This document shows positions 17,714 through 26,927 of a stretch of 64,000 nucleotides of DNA, piece by piece (position 1 is the stretch's first letter; the number at the start of each line of letters is the position of its first letter). Below the pieces are notes generated by a model. It saw only the letters and a program-made list of their open reading frames with translations. It made no database searches and had not been told where the DNA came from. The stretch lies in contig JADKGZ010000015.1 in assembly GCA_016722025.1 (NCBI GenBank), positions 56,468 to 120,467 of the forward strand, written 5' to 3'. Source of the stretch: Acidimicrobiaceae bacterium (lineage in GTDB: Bacteria > Actinomycetota > Acidimicrobiia > Acidimicrobiales > Ilumatobacteraceae). A program made the position numbers and the translations under genes.

Positions 17714-18597
17714 GCCACGAGGTGCTCACCACCGCGTTCGAGGCGCTGGGCCCGCTGAACCGGCCGATCATGGTGCTGGCGCTGCGGGGGCTGTTCGACA
17801 TCGCCGAGGTGGCCACCGATGCCATCGACGCGCTGGCCGAGAACCGCATCGCGCCGATCGTCGCGTCGATCGACCCCGACCCGTTCTACGACTTCACCCA
17901 GGAACGACCGCAGGTCGAGTTCGACGACGATGAGGAGAGGGTGATCCTGTGGCCGGAGAACGAGTTCCGTGTCGCCCGCTTCCCGGGCGGCGCCCACGAC
18001 CTGGTGCTGCTCGCCGGCGTCGAGCCGCACCTGCGCTACGCCACCTTCGCCGACGCCATCATCCGCGTCGCTCGCGAACTGAGCTGCGAGATGGTGGTCA
18101 CCCTCGGCGCCGCACCGGAGGCCATCCCTCATTCGCGACCCGCGCACGTGGTGGGCAGCAGCACCAACGACGGTCTCGTGCGCGCACTCGGCCTCAGCCG
18201 CCCGCAGTACCAGGGGGTCACCGGCCTCGTCGGGGTGTTGCAGGAACGCCTCGACCGCGCCGGCATCCCCGCCGTGTCACTGCGCGTCGGGGTTCCGCAC
18301 TACCTGGGCAACGCGAAGCATCCGCAGTCGTCGGCAGCGCTGCTGCAGCACCTCGAACACGTGCTGGGGGTGCCCACCGGGCACGGCATGCTTGCCGAGG
18401 ATGCCATGCGGTGGCGAGGGTTGCACGACGAGGCCGTCGCCGAAGACGACCAGGCTGCACCCTACGTGATGATGCTGGAACACGAGTACGACCGGCGCAT
18501 GGAGGCCGCGTTGCCCAGCGGCGACGACCTGGCGGCCGAGCTGGAGAAGTTCCTGCGCGACCAACGCGACGAACCCGGCGACGGCCCCGCCGAGTAG
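17710..18597 (+). CDS. PAC2-family protein
   Basis: A 295-residue protein of the PAC2 (proteasome assembly chaperone 2-like) family, widespread and functionally obscure in actinobacteria. Family-like regions are NRPIMVLALRGLFDIAEVA at the N-terminus, HDLVLLAGVEPHLRY, VTLGAAPEAIPHSRP and GVPHYLGNAKHP. TTG 17710 overlapping the serC stop is the most economical start; GTG 17722 is the alternative. Actinobacterial PAC2 proteins have been proposed to bind nucleotides or act with the proteasome system, but nothing here tests that. The C-terminal tail is acidic. It converges on the MMPL gene with a 6-base gap. Confidence 0.8.
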   Translation: MSHEVLTTAFEALGPLNRPIMVLALRGLFDIAEVATDAIDALAENRIAPIVASIDPDPFYDFTQERPQVEFDDDEERVILWPENEFRVARFPGGAHDLVLLAGVEPHLRYATFADAIIRVARELSCEMVVTLGAAPEAIPHSRPAHVVGSSTNDGLVRALGLSRPQYQGVTGLVGVLQERLDRAGIPAVSLRVGVPHYLGNAKHPQSSAALLQHLEHVLGVPTGHGMLAEDAMRWRGLHDEAVAEDDQAAPYVMMLEHEYDRRMEAALPSGDDLAAELEKFLRDQRDEPGDGPAE

Positions 18598-18603
18598 CCC
18601 CGA

Positions 18604-21528
18604 TCAGCCGGCAGCGGCGATCGAGTCGAGTTGCTCCTGCGTGACACCGCAGCGCAACGCTGCATCCGACAACAGCGCATCGACCTCGGGTGGCCGCGGC
18701 GTGGTGGCGATGCCCATCGCCAGGAGGTCGGCTTCGGAGGTGGTCGCCAGCAGGTCGTCAGCCGCACAGCGGGCGACACCGGGGTCGACACCGACGCCCA
18801 CGAGCGTGTCGTAGAAGACGCCGCCGATCAATCCGCTGGGCCGTTCCGCCGGGCCGGGCGGCAACGTTGCGTCGGGCGCCAACGACGTCGTGGGAGCGAC
18901 GGTGGTCGACGGCGGGATGGTCGCAGGTGCTTCCGCGGCGGCGGTGGTGCGTGCCTCGGCCGTCGCCAGCGTCGTCACCCGCACCGCGTTGAAGACCATC
19001 ACCACGCCGACGACGCCGAGCACGGCAGCTCCGGCCAGCGACACCACCCGGCGCCGCACGCTCACCACCAGGCGGCGCTCGTCCATCGCCAACAGGCCGC
19101 GGTGGTCGGCTTCCTTGATCAGCGGCGGCACCACCACCAGAGCCGCCAGCAGGGCGACGCCGATGTTGATGGTCACGACCATGCCGAAGTCGGCCAGCAG
19201 CGGCAACGACGAGAACATGAGCACGGCGAAGCCGCCGAGCGTGGTGAGCGCGGAGGTGAAGAACGCGCGGCCGGTGCGGCGTGCGGCGATCGTGGTGGCC
19301 TCGTCCGGATTGAACCCTCGCGCCCGTTCCTCGGCATAGCGGTCGATCAGCAGCACCGAGAACTCGGCGCAGGTGGCCACCACCAACGGGCCGCCGACCG
19401 TGGTGAGCGGGCTGAGCGTGATGTCGAGCAGACGCACGAGCACGGCCGACGAGCCGACTGCGAGCAGCACGGGGATCATCGTCAGCAGACCGCGGGTGAG
19501 GTTGCGGTACCGCATGATGACGAACGCTGCCACCAGCAGCAGGGCCACGATGGTGAGCTCGGCCCGGTTGGCGGTGATGTTCTCCAACAGGCCGACGCCC
19601 ACGACTGCCAGGCCGCCGGTGGTGGCCGATGCACCCTTGGGCAGCAGCGCCTTGTCGCCCGGGTCGGTGATCGCGGCCTTCACGTTCTCCAGCACCACCG
19701 AGCGCTGCTCCAGCGAGGACGGCCCCACTTGGAACAGCACTTGCGCAGCGTTGCCGTCGTCGGCCACCATCGAGACCTGCAACGCTGCTGGCGCCAACTC
19801 GAACGCCTGCAGCATGTCGAGCCCCGTGGGCGGCAACGCCGTGGCGCCCGGCACCTCGATCAGCCAGCCCACCGTGGTGGCCAGGCTCGATGCCTGGGCG
19901 AGCTCGACGTTGGCGCCCAGCGAGCGCTCCACCAGATCCATCTGGAACGCGCCCATCTGATCGGTGAACACGCCGTTCGACGCCGTGGCCGGGTCGGCCT
20001 TCACGAAGATGCCCAGCGTGGAGGCGAAACCGGTCTCGTGTTCGAGCGTCCGCGCGTTCTTGATCGCCTCGCTCGACTGGTTTGCCCAGTTGATCGGGTC
20101 GCTCTCGATGCGCGACCCCTTCTCCAGCGACAGGCCCAGCACGGGAATGGCGACGGCGATGATCACCAGTGGCAGCACGGCAGCCCGGTGCAGGCTGCCC
20201 AGCCGCCGCACCGTTGCCTCCACCCAGGTCTCGGCCGGCTGACGAGTGGACGGCGAGCGGCGCTCACGGGCGCCGATCAGCGTGGTCGGCAGCACGATGC
20301 CGGCCACCAGAAGAGCGACGATGCCGATGGACAGCAGCACGCCGAAGTCCTGCACCATCGGGACCTTGGAGATCTTGACGGTGAGGAAGGCGATGACGGC
20401 CGCGACGGTGGCCGTGAGCATCGGTGGGCCGAGGTGGTGCAGGGTCTCGCCGAACGGCCCGGCCGCGTGATCGATGGTGCGTTCCTCCTCGATGCGGTTC
20501 TGCACCTGGATCGCGAACTCGATGCCGAGGCCGATGAGGATGGGAAGCCCGGCGATGGTGACCAGCGACAGCTTGGTGCCGGTGAAGCCGAAGGCACCGA
20601 ATCCCCAGATGACGCCCACGGCCATGCCCGCCAACGGCAGCAGGCGCCAGCGCACCTTGAACGCGACGACCAGGATGACCATCATCACCAGCACCGCGAT
20701 GCCACCGAGCACGAGCATGCCACCCTGCAGGTAGTCGTTGATGTCGGTCAGGAAGGTGGGTGTGCCGGTGATCGTGACCGACGCGTTGTCGAACGTGCGC
20801 CCGGCCAGCGCCTCCTTGACGGCACTCGAGCCCTCGGCCAGGTCGTCGAGAGGGGCATTGCCCACCAGCACCGCCGCGAAGACTGCGTGCCGTGGGTCGG
20901 GCACGAACGCGCGCAACGGCTTGCGCACGACGAGCTGGTCGTCGGCGGGCACCATCAACGCGTTGTCGGCGTCGATGCTGAACCCGGTGTTGTCGAACAG
21001 CAGGAACTTCACCCAGTCGGGGTTGTCGAGCGACTGTTCACCGGCGGCGCCGAGCCGCATGGTGGTGATGCCGGCATCCACTTGACGCGCGGCCTTCCCG
21101 GTGTCGGTCGGTTCCCGATCGATCGCCCTGGCGACGATCTCGCTGGCGACGCCTTTGGCGATGAGGTCGCTCGACCACTGCAGCAGGGCCACCGGAGAGA
21201 TCACCGACGTGATCGCCGGATTGCCCTCCAGCGTCGACTGCACCTCGTTCATCTGTGCGACGTTGCCCGACGTGAACAGATCGACCACGGTCTTGCCCTC
21301 GGGCACCGTGAACAGCACGACCATGTTCTCGCCGCCGAACAGCTCCTGGTAGGCGCCGTTGTCCTTCGCGACCTGCGACTCGGGGTCGATGTAGCTGTCC
21401 TGACCGGTCGCGAAGTCGAGCGCTCCGAGGCCGACCGCGAAAAGACCGGTGACCGCGAGCACCGCCACCAATGTCGCCACGGTTCGCCGGCTCAGCCAGT
21501 CCCCTACCCTGCGCCACCACGAGCCCAT
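18604..21528 (-). CDS. MMPL/RND-superfamily transporter
   Basis: A 974-residue inner-membrane transporter with the internal two-fold repeat of the RND superfamily. There is an N-terminal helix (residues about 16-40), a large extracytoplasmic loop (to about 225), a five-helix block, a second loop and a second block (to about 840). A cytosolic-type linker with another helix and a roughly 80-residue extracytoplasmic tail follow. MMPL proteins export lipids or other hydrophobic molecules; the cargo here is unknown. The start is ATG 21528 with a strong SD (GAGGAGGGG) just upstream. The Thr/Ala/Pro-rich stretch near residue 895 and the small Cys-containing C-terminal domain after it are unusual additions. 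Confidence 0.87.
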   Translation of the reverse strand: MGSWWRRVGDWLSRRTVATLVAVLAVTGLFAVGLGALDFATGQDSYIDPESQVAKDNGAYQELFGGENMVVLFTVPEGKTVVDLFTSGNVAQMNEVQSTLEGNPAITSVISPVALLQWSSDLIAKGVASEIVARAIDREPTDTGKAARQVDAGITTMRLGAAGEQSLDNPDWVKFLLFDNTGFSIDADNALMVPADDQLVVRKPLRAFVPDPRHAVFAAVLVGNAPLDDLAEGSSAVKEALAGRTFDNASVTITGTPTFLTDINDYLQGGMLVLGGIAVLVMMVILVVAFKVRWRLLPLAGMAVGVIWGFGAFGFTGTKLSLVTIAGLPILIGLGIEFAIQVQNRIEEERTIDHAAGPFGETLHHLGPPMLTATVAAVIAFLTVKISKVPMVQDFGVLLSIGIVALLVAGIVLPTTLIGARERRSPSTRQPAETWVEATVRRLGSLHRAAVLPLVIIAVAIPVLGLSLEKGSRIESDPINWANQSSEAIKNARTLEHETGFASTLGIFVKADPATASNGVFTDQMGAFQMDLVERSLGANVELAQASSLATTVGWLIEVPGATALPPTGLDMLQAFELAPAALQVSMVADDGNAAQVLFQVGPSSLEQRSVVLENVKAAITDPGDKALLPKGASATTGGLAVVGVGLLENITANRAELTIVALLLVAAFVIMRYRNLTRGLLTMIPVLLAVGSSAVLVRLLDITLSPLTTVGGPLVVATCAEFSVLLIDRYAEERARGFNPDEATTIAARRTGRAFFTSALTTLGGFAVLMFSSLPLLADFGMVVTINIGVALLAALVVVPPLIKEADHRGLLAMDERRLVVSVRRRVVSLAGAAVLGVVGVVMVFNAVRVTTLATAEARTTAAAEAPATIPPSTTVAPTTSLAPDATLPPGPAERPSGLIGGVFYDTLVGVGVDPGVARCAADDLLATTSEADLLAMGIATTPRPPEVDALLSDAALRCGVTQEQLDSIAAAG

Positions 21529-21601
21529 GATCCCCTCCTCGGGTAGAAGCTGGTTGGAGCCTATGGAGCAGGCGTCGACGCGGCCAGGGGCCTTGGACCA
21601 T

Positions 21602-22600
21602 TCAGCGAGCGGACGTGAAGCCACCGATGTCGAGACGGGCATCCAAGTCGGTGCGGAAGGCGGCAGTGTCTGCCGGGAAGCGAGCACCCGTGCCGTCGGC
21701 AACGCGGGTCATCATCTCGAAGTTGGCGACCACGGCAGCGGCATCGAGCATGAACGCCTCGCCGGCAACGCCAACCAGACGGGCCCGAGCACTCGCCAAC
21801 GCGGCGTCGTCCCAGCCACCGATGGCCTCGGCAAACGCCACGATCTCGGCGCCGTGCGGCAGCCCGGCGTCGCCCTCACCTTCCGCGATCGCGGCCAGGT
21901 CGGCGGGTGTGCCCGATTCGATGCTGCTCCAACTGAGCATGCCGGCATGAGCCGTCGTTCAAAAGAAACACTCTCGCACTCGCGAGATGCGGCCGGCAGC
22001 GAGCTCCATCTGCGGGCGGCTGAGCGTGCCCCGGTTCCACAACGGGTCGACCATCTGGGCGTCGCTCATGTACTGCGCCGCGGCCAACCGCCACATGTTG
22101 TCCCACTCGCCGGGCAACGCGCTCAGCGCCTGCACCACCGAAGCGGTCGTGTCGGCGGGCGCCGCCACCGGCACCCAGTTCAGTGTCGCCGGTGCCAGCT
22201 CGGCGGCCTCGCGGCCATGCGGTTGCCCGGCGACCGACGGCGGGAACTCGGGCAAGGCGCGGCCCGCTGCACGCGCAAACGCCAGCGGTGGAACGGTGGC
22301 GACGACGATGCCGACGATCTCCACCCACTCCAACGGGTGCATGCCCTCGGTGATGACCTGCTCGTACCACTCCTGCGTGATCGTGCCCGCGTAGCGCGCC
22401 AGCCGAAACGCCACGTCGAGCGCGGGGTCGGCGAAGGGTCGCACCCACGGCGGCGGCGGCTCGGCAGCGAGGTAACCCTGGGTGGCAGCAGCGGCGATCT
22501 GCAACCGGCGCTCGGCATCAAGCCGGGCCCCGGGAGATGCCACGTGCTGCAGCGACTGCCGGTGCGCTTCGGCGAGATCGGCCCGGATGGCACTGGTCAT
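21602..22600 (-). CDS. AhpD-like carboxymuconolactone-decarboxylase-fold protein, probable selenoprotein (CxxU)
   Basis: As written, a TGA at 21959-21961 splits this gene, but the frame is identical on both sides and the encoded sequence is continuous. Residues 211-218 read C-F-F-(TGA)-T-T-A-H, exactly the AhpD motif CxxCxxxH with TGA in place of the second Cys. Reading TGA as selenocysteine gives one 332-residue protein with Cys211, Sec214 and His218. The N-terminal half has the helical CMD fold (RLARYAGTITQEWYEQ and EWVEIVGIVVATVPP). AhpD-like proteins use the CxxC pair for peroxide or disulfide reduction. Start ATG 22600 with -10 TAGGTT 7 bases upstream. A hairpin fitting a bacterial SECIS follows the TGA. 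Alternative: a Cys codon mutated or misread to TGA. Confidence 0.75.
21917..21961 (-). promoter_or_regulatory. Candidate bacterial SECIS element and in-frame UGA
   Basis: The UGA codon occupies 21961-21959 on the minus strand. Twenty-four bases later comes an apical loop AGUUG closed by a perfect 5-bp stem, UGCUC with GAGCA; weaker pairing (CCG with CGG) can extend below an internal loop. Established bacterial SECIS models place the loop 16-37 bases after UGA with a G among its first two bases; this hairpin meets both. Folding was done by eye only. Confidence 0.5.
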
Positions 22601-22607
22601 GAGGGCC

Positions 22608-22645
22608 AACCTACCCTGTCCCGGCGGCGCCACTCGGGGCATGCT
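22608..22645. promoter_or_regulatory. Divergent -10 elements for the AhpD-like gene and the K+ channel
   Basis: TAGGTT on the minus strand (22608-22613) is 7 bases before ATG 22600; CATGCT on the plus strand (22640-22645) is 6 bases before ATG 22652. The gap between the starts is only 51 bases, and neither gene has an SD. Confidence 0.5.
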
Positions 22646-22651
22646 CGACCC

Positions 22652-23683
22652 ATGGAGGGCGACGCGCCGTCGATCAGCAGACCAGCAGTGATGAGGCTGG
22701 TCGCGCGTCGCTTGCGGGGGCCGATCATCGCCGCGCTCGCCGCGGTCGCGATCGCGTCCACCGGCTACGTGATGATCCAACACTGGAGCTGGTTCGACGC
22801 TGCCTACATGTCGATCATCACGCTCGGCCAGGTGGGGTACGGCGAGGTGGCCCCACTCGGCACCGGAGGCCGGCTGTGGACCATGGGAGTGATCGGGGCC
22901 GGCTTCACGATCTACGTGTACTCGGCAGCAACGCTCACCGCGTTGTTCTTGTCAGGTGAAGTACGCGCCGCACTGCGCGAGAAGAGGAGGACCAAGGTGC
23001 GCGAACACTTGCACGACCATGTGGTGGTGGCGGGTTTCGGAAGGGTCGGCCGCGCTGCGGCCGACGCGGCGATCCGCAGCGGGCAGCAGTGCGAGGTGAT
23101 CGACACCGACGAGAGCGTCGAGCACGCGGTGGAGGCCGCGGGCGCAGTCTTCCTGCTCGGCGATGCGCGCGACGCCACCGTGATGCGCGCCGCCGGCGTC
23201 GACCGGGCTGCGGCCTTGATCACCAGCCTCGACGACCCCTCCAACGCCGTGGTGGCACTGACGGCGCGAGCGATCGCCCCGTCGCTGCGCATCGTCGCGC
23301 GAGTGACGGATGTGTCGTGGCGCAACCGGCTCATGCGTGCCGGCGCCTCGTACGTGGTGCCCGTGTACGAGAGCGTGGGTGCAAGCTTGGCGGCCACCGC
23401 CCTCGATGCCGAGGTGCTGCGTGTGCTGCCGATTGCCGGCACCGACATGCGAGTGGTGGAGATGGAGGTGGGCGCCAACTCGCTGGCCGAAGGTCAGGGC
23501 CTGCGCGCGCTGATGCAGCGCTGCGACGACGTGCACATCCTCGGTCTGCGCCGCGACAGCGGCCTCGAGCGCTGGCACGAGGCCGGCGACGAGCTGCGCG
23601 CCGGCGATGTGCTGGCGGTGATGGGCAGTGCCGCCACGCTCGGGCGCCTCACCTCGCTGGTGCGGCGCGACTCGCGCGAGTAG
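22652..23683 (+). CDS. Two-helix potassium channel with TrkA-N (RCK) domain
   Basis: A 343-residue ion channel subunit. A first helix (about 24-43), pore loop, and second helix (about 72-95) are followed by a Rossmann-type RCK/TrkA-N domain starting VVVAGFGRVGRAAADAA (about 113) and a C-terminal TrkA-C-like part (about 255-335). The pore reads TLGQVGYGE at residues 57-65, so the filter is QVGYG instead of the usual TVGYG. Regulation by bound nucleotide or ion at the RCK domain is typical of the family. The start is ATG 22652 behind CATGCT; ATG 22691 is a possible later start. It converges with metY, with the 21-bp repeats between. Confidence 0.87.
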   Translation: MEGDAPSISRPAVMRLVARRLRGPIIAALAAVAIASTGYVMIQHWSWFDAAYMSIITLGQVGYGEVAPLGTGGRLWTMGVIGAGFTIYVYSAATLTALFLSGEVRAALREKRRTKVREHLHDHVVVAGFGRVGRAAADAAIRSGQQCEVIDTDESVEHAVEAAGAVFLLGDARDATVMRAAGVDRAAALITSLDDPSNAVVALTARAIAPSLRIVARVTDVSWRNRLMRAGASYVVPVYESVGASLAATALDAEVLRVLPIAGTDMRVVEMEVGANSLAEGQGLRALMQRCDDVHILGLRRDSGLERWHEAGDELRAGDVLAVMGSAATLGRLTSLVRRDSRE

Positions 23684-23686
23684 CGG

Positions 23687-23730
23687 CCCTCCCTGGCGGC
23701 GGCGAAGCCCTCCCTGGCGGCGGCGAAGCC

Positions 23731-23749
<19 letters not shown>
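23687..23749. repeat. Three tandem 21-bp units at the 3' end of metY
   Basis: Units 23687-23707 and 23708-23728 are identical (ccctccctggcggcggcgaag on the plus strand is one unit split here as ccctccctgg + cggcggcgaag). The third, 23729-23749, differs at two positions. Read on the minus strand each unit encodes a GFAAA-type segment; the TAG stop of metY sits in the third unit where the others have an open codon. This looks like a recent C-terminal slippage duplication that fell beyond the stop codon. Confidence 0.8.
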
Positions 23750-25056
<1,307 letters not shown>

Positions 25057-25065
25057 AGGTGCGAG

Positions 25066-25103
25066 AGCGTAGCCGTCAATTCCCGACCTCACAAGTCGGA
25101 ATT
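25066..25103 (-). promoter_or_regulatory. metY promoter with overlapping operator-like inverted repeat
   Basis: On the minus strand, TTGTGA (25089-25094), a 17-base spacer and TACGCT (25066-25071) form a promoter; ATG 25056 follows 9 bases after the -10. The -35 sits precisely in the 7-base loop of an inverted repeat whose arms are AATTCCGAC (25095-25103) and GTCGGGAATT (25078-25087), complementary except for one bulged G. Its position fits a repressor operator. The TTCCGAC/GTCGGAA style recalls Rrf2-family sites, which is only a guess. Confidence 0.55.
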
Positions 25104-25160
25104 AGATGCCGGTATAGCAACCTGACTCCGGCGCACCCCGAGCATGGTGCTGTCCTCGTG

Positions 25161-25214
25161 GTCACCTCTTTCGGACGCACCCCGCCTTGCCGACACGCGT
25201 CCGAAAGAAGTGAC
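25161..25214. repeat. 18-bp inverted repeat with 18-base loop
   Basis: Arms 25161-25178 (GTCACCTCTTTCGGACGC) and 25197-25214 are complementary at 17 of 18 positions. The hairpin would be very stable on either strand. It could end transcription from the ilv side or be a protein site; there is no T-tract, so a standard terminator is not shown. Confidence 0.6.
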
Positions 25215-25282
25215 CCCACGGACCAACGTCCGGTCAGCGGTGAAACGGCCACCGCCGGCGGAACCGAGGCGAAACGCGGCAC

Positions 25283-25327
25283 GAGGGCGTGCCGCCCATC
25301 CCCCGCGGGACGAGCCAGCACGCCCTC
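25283..25327 (-). terminator. Hairpin downstream of ilvC
   Basis: Perfect 10-bp arms GAGGGCGTGC (25283-25292) and GCACGCCCTC (25318-25327), 22 bases after the ilvC stop on the minus strand, with a 25-base loop. No U-run follows, which is common for GC-rich actinobacterial terminators. Probable end of the ilvB-ilvN-ilvC transcript. Confidence 0.45.
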
Positions 25328-25348
25328 GGGCGCATCACGCTGAGCGAA

Positions 25349-26377
25349 TCAGCCGCCGCTGACGTCGGCGACCTTCTGCTTGCCGGCGCCGAGGAACGGC
25401 ATCATCGCCCGCAGCTGGCCACCCACTTCTTCGATCTGGTGATCGCGGCCGGCCTGCTGCAGTTCCTTCATCTTCGGGCGGCCTGCCTCGCTCTCGGCGA
25501 TCCACTCCTTGGCGAACTTGCCGCTCTGGATCTCCTTGAGGATCTTCTTCATCTCCAGCTTGGTCTTGGCATTGACCACCCGCGGGCCGCGGGTGAGGTC
25601 GCCGTACTCGGCGGTGTCGCTGATGCTGTAGCGCATGCCGGCGATGCCTTCCTCGTACATCAGGTCGACGATCAGCTTCACCTCGTGCAGGCACTCGAAG
25701 TACGCCATCTCGGGCTGGTAGCCGGCCTCGACCAGCGTCTCGAACCCGGCCTGCACCAGCGAGGTCGCGCCGCCGCACAGCACGGCCTGCTCACCGAACA
25801 GGTCGGTCTCGGTCTCTTCGCTGAACGTGGTCTCGATGACACCGGCGCGGGCGCCACCGATGGCGTCGGCGTACGACAGGGCGAGCGCGTGGGCGCCGCC
25901 AGTGGCGTCTTGGTGCACGGCGATGAGCGCGGGCACGCCGCCGCCTTCGGTGTAGGTGCGGCGCACGAGGTGGCCGGGGCCCTTGGGGGCGATCATGATC
26001 ACGTCGACCGTCTTGGGCGGGCGAATGCGCTTGAAGCGGATGTTGAAGCCGTGCGCGAACGCGAGCGCCTTGCCCTTGCGCATGGCCGGCTTGATGAACT
26101 CTTCGTACGTCGCCTTCTGCTCGGTGTCGGGCATGGTGAGCATGATCACGTTGGCCCACTTGGCGGCGGCGGCGATGTCCATCACCTTGAGGCCGGCAGC
26201 CTCTGCCTTCGCTGCCGACTTCGAACCCTCGCGCAGGCCGACGACCACGTCGACGCCCGACTCCTTCAGGTTCAGCGCATGCGCGTGCCCCTGCGAGCCG
26301 TAGCCGATGATGGCCACCTTGCGGCTGCGGATGATCGACGGATCTGCGTCCGCCTCGTAGTACATCTTTGCGGCCAT
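25349..26377 (-). CDS. ilvC: Ketol-acid reductoisomerase, class I
   Basis: A 342-residue NADPH-dependent enzyme converting acetolactate (or acetohydroxybutyrate) to the dihydroxy acid. Residues about 20-40 hold the Rossmann motif VAIIGYGSQGHAHALNL. The metal and substrate residues are in GVIETTFSEETETDLFGEQ (near residue 190) and the conserved YFECLHEVKLIVDLMYE. The length fits the short class I form. ATG 26377 is 1 base after the ilvN stop, so it is the last gene of a tight ilvB-ilvN-ilvC operon. Confidence 0.95.
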   Translation of the reverse strand: MAAKMYYEADADPSIIRSRKVAIIGYGSQGHAHALNLKESGVDVVVGLREGSKSAAKAEAAGLKVMDIAAAAKWANVIMLTMPDTEQKATYEEFIKPAMRKGKALAFAHGFNIRFKRIRPPKTVDVIMIAPKGPGHLVRRTYTEGGGVPALIAVHQDATGGAHALALSYADAIGGARAGVIETTFSEETETDLFGEQAVLCGGATSLVQAGFETLVEAGYQPEMAYFECLHEVKLIVDLMYEEGIAGMRYSISDTAEYGDLTRGPRVVNAKTKLEMKKILKEIQSGKFAKEWIAESEAGRPKMKELQQAGRDHQIEEVGGQLRAMMPFLGAGKQKVADVSGG

Positions 26378-26378
26378 G

Positions 26379-26927
26379 TCAGCCAGCCTTTCCTTGATTG
26401 GACTTGGTGGAGACCGCGCGCAGGCGGGCCTCACGATCGAGCTTGGGCAGCGCCACCCGGCCGGTGCGCTGGAGCTCCACGATGCCATAACCGGCCAGAA
26501 GTTCCTCAAAATCGTCGAGTTTCTCCGGGTGGCCGTCGAGCGAAACGGTGATGGCATCGACACCGACGGCCAGGATCTTGCCCTCGAAGATGTTGGTCAG
26601 CTCCACCACCTGCCCGCGATGGTCGCCGGTGGTGCGCACAGTGGCGAGCAGCAGCTCGCGCTCCACGCTGCGGCCAGGGTCGAGCTCGCTGATCTTGACC
26701 ACCTCGATCAGCTTGAACAGCTGCTTGACGATCTGCTCCAGCGACGTGGTCTCCACGTCGACGACGATGGTGATGCGGCTGAAGCCTTCGTCTTCCGCGG
26801 GCGCAACGGCCAGGCTGAAGATGTTGAACCCGCGCCGGGCGAACAGGCCCGCCACTCGGGCGAGCACGCCCGGCCGGTTCTGCACCAGCACGGACAGGAT
26901 GTGGTGATGGCTACCGAACTCGCTCAC
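26379..26927 (-). CDS. ilvN: Acetolactate synthase small (regulatory) subunit
   Basis: A 182-residue regulatory subunit. It has an N-terminal ACT domain (HHILSVLVQNRPGVLARVAG, residues about 8-27, which binds valine for feedback inhibition) and the typical C-terminal domain from about residue 85. The start is GTG 26927, overlapping the ilvB TGA (GTGA), so synthesis is coupled to the catalytic subunit. A longer frame starts at ATG 26957 but would lie wholly within ilvB. Confidence 0.94.
   Translation of the reverse strand: MSEFGSHHHILSVLVQNRPGVLARVAGLFARRGFNIFSLAVAPAEDEGFSRITIVVDVETTSLEQIVKQLFKLIEVVKISELDPGRSVERELLLATVRTTGDHRGQVVELTNIFEGKILAVGVDAITVSLDGHPEKLDDFEELLAGYGIVELQRTGRVALPKLDREARLRAVSTKSNQGKAG

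Larger units (their letters stand above)
25057..25348. other. Intergenic region between metY and ilvC
   Basis: This 292-base gap lies upstream of metY and downstream of ilvC, both on the minus strand. It holds the metY promoter-operator, a large inverted repeat at 25161-25214 and a hairpin after ilvC at 25283-25327. I searched it for SAM-I and SAM-IV riboswitch landmarks and saw none. Small reading frames here lack support. Confidence 0.6.

Noticed and set aside
18631..21546. A 971-codon open frame antisense to the MMPL gene
   Set aside because: Product is His/Arg/Gln-rich and featureless; the opposite strand has a normal RND-type protein with SD.
25057..25170. Possible SAM riboswitch upstream of metY
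   Set aside because: No SAM-I or SAM-IV core landmarks could be found by eye; the symmetry there fits a promoter operator better.
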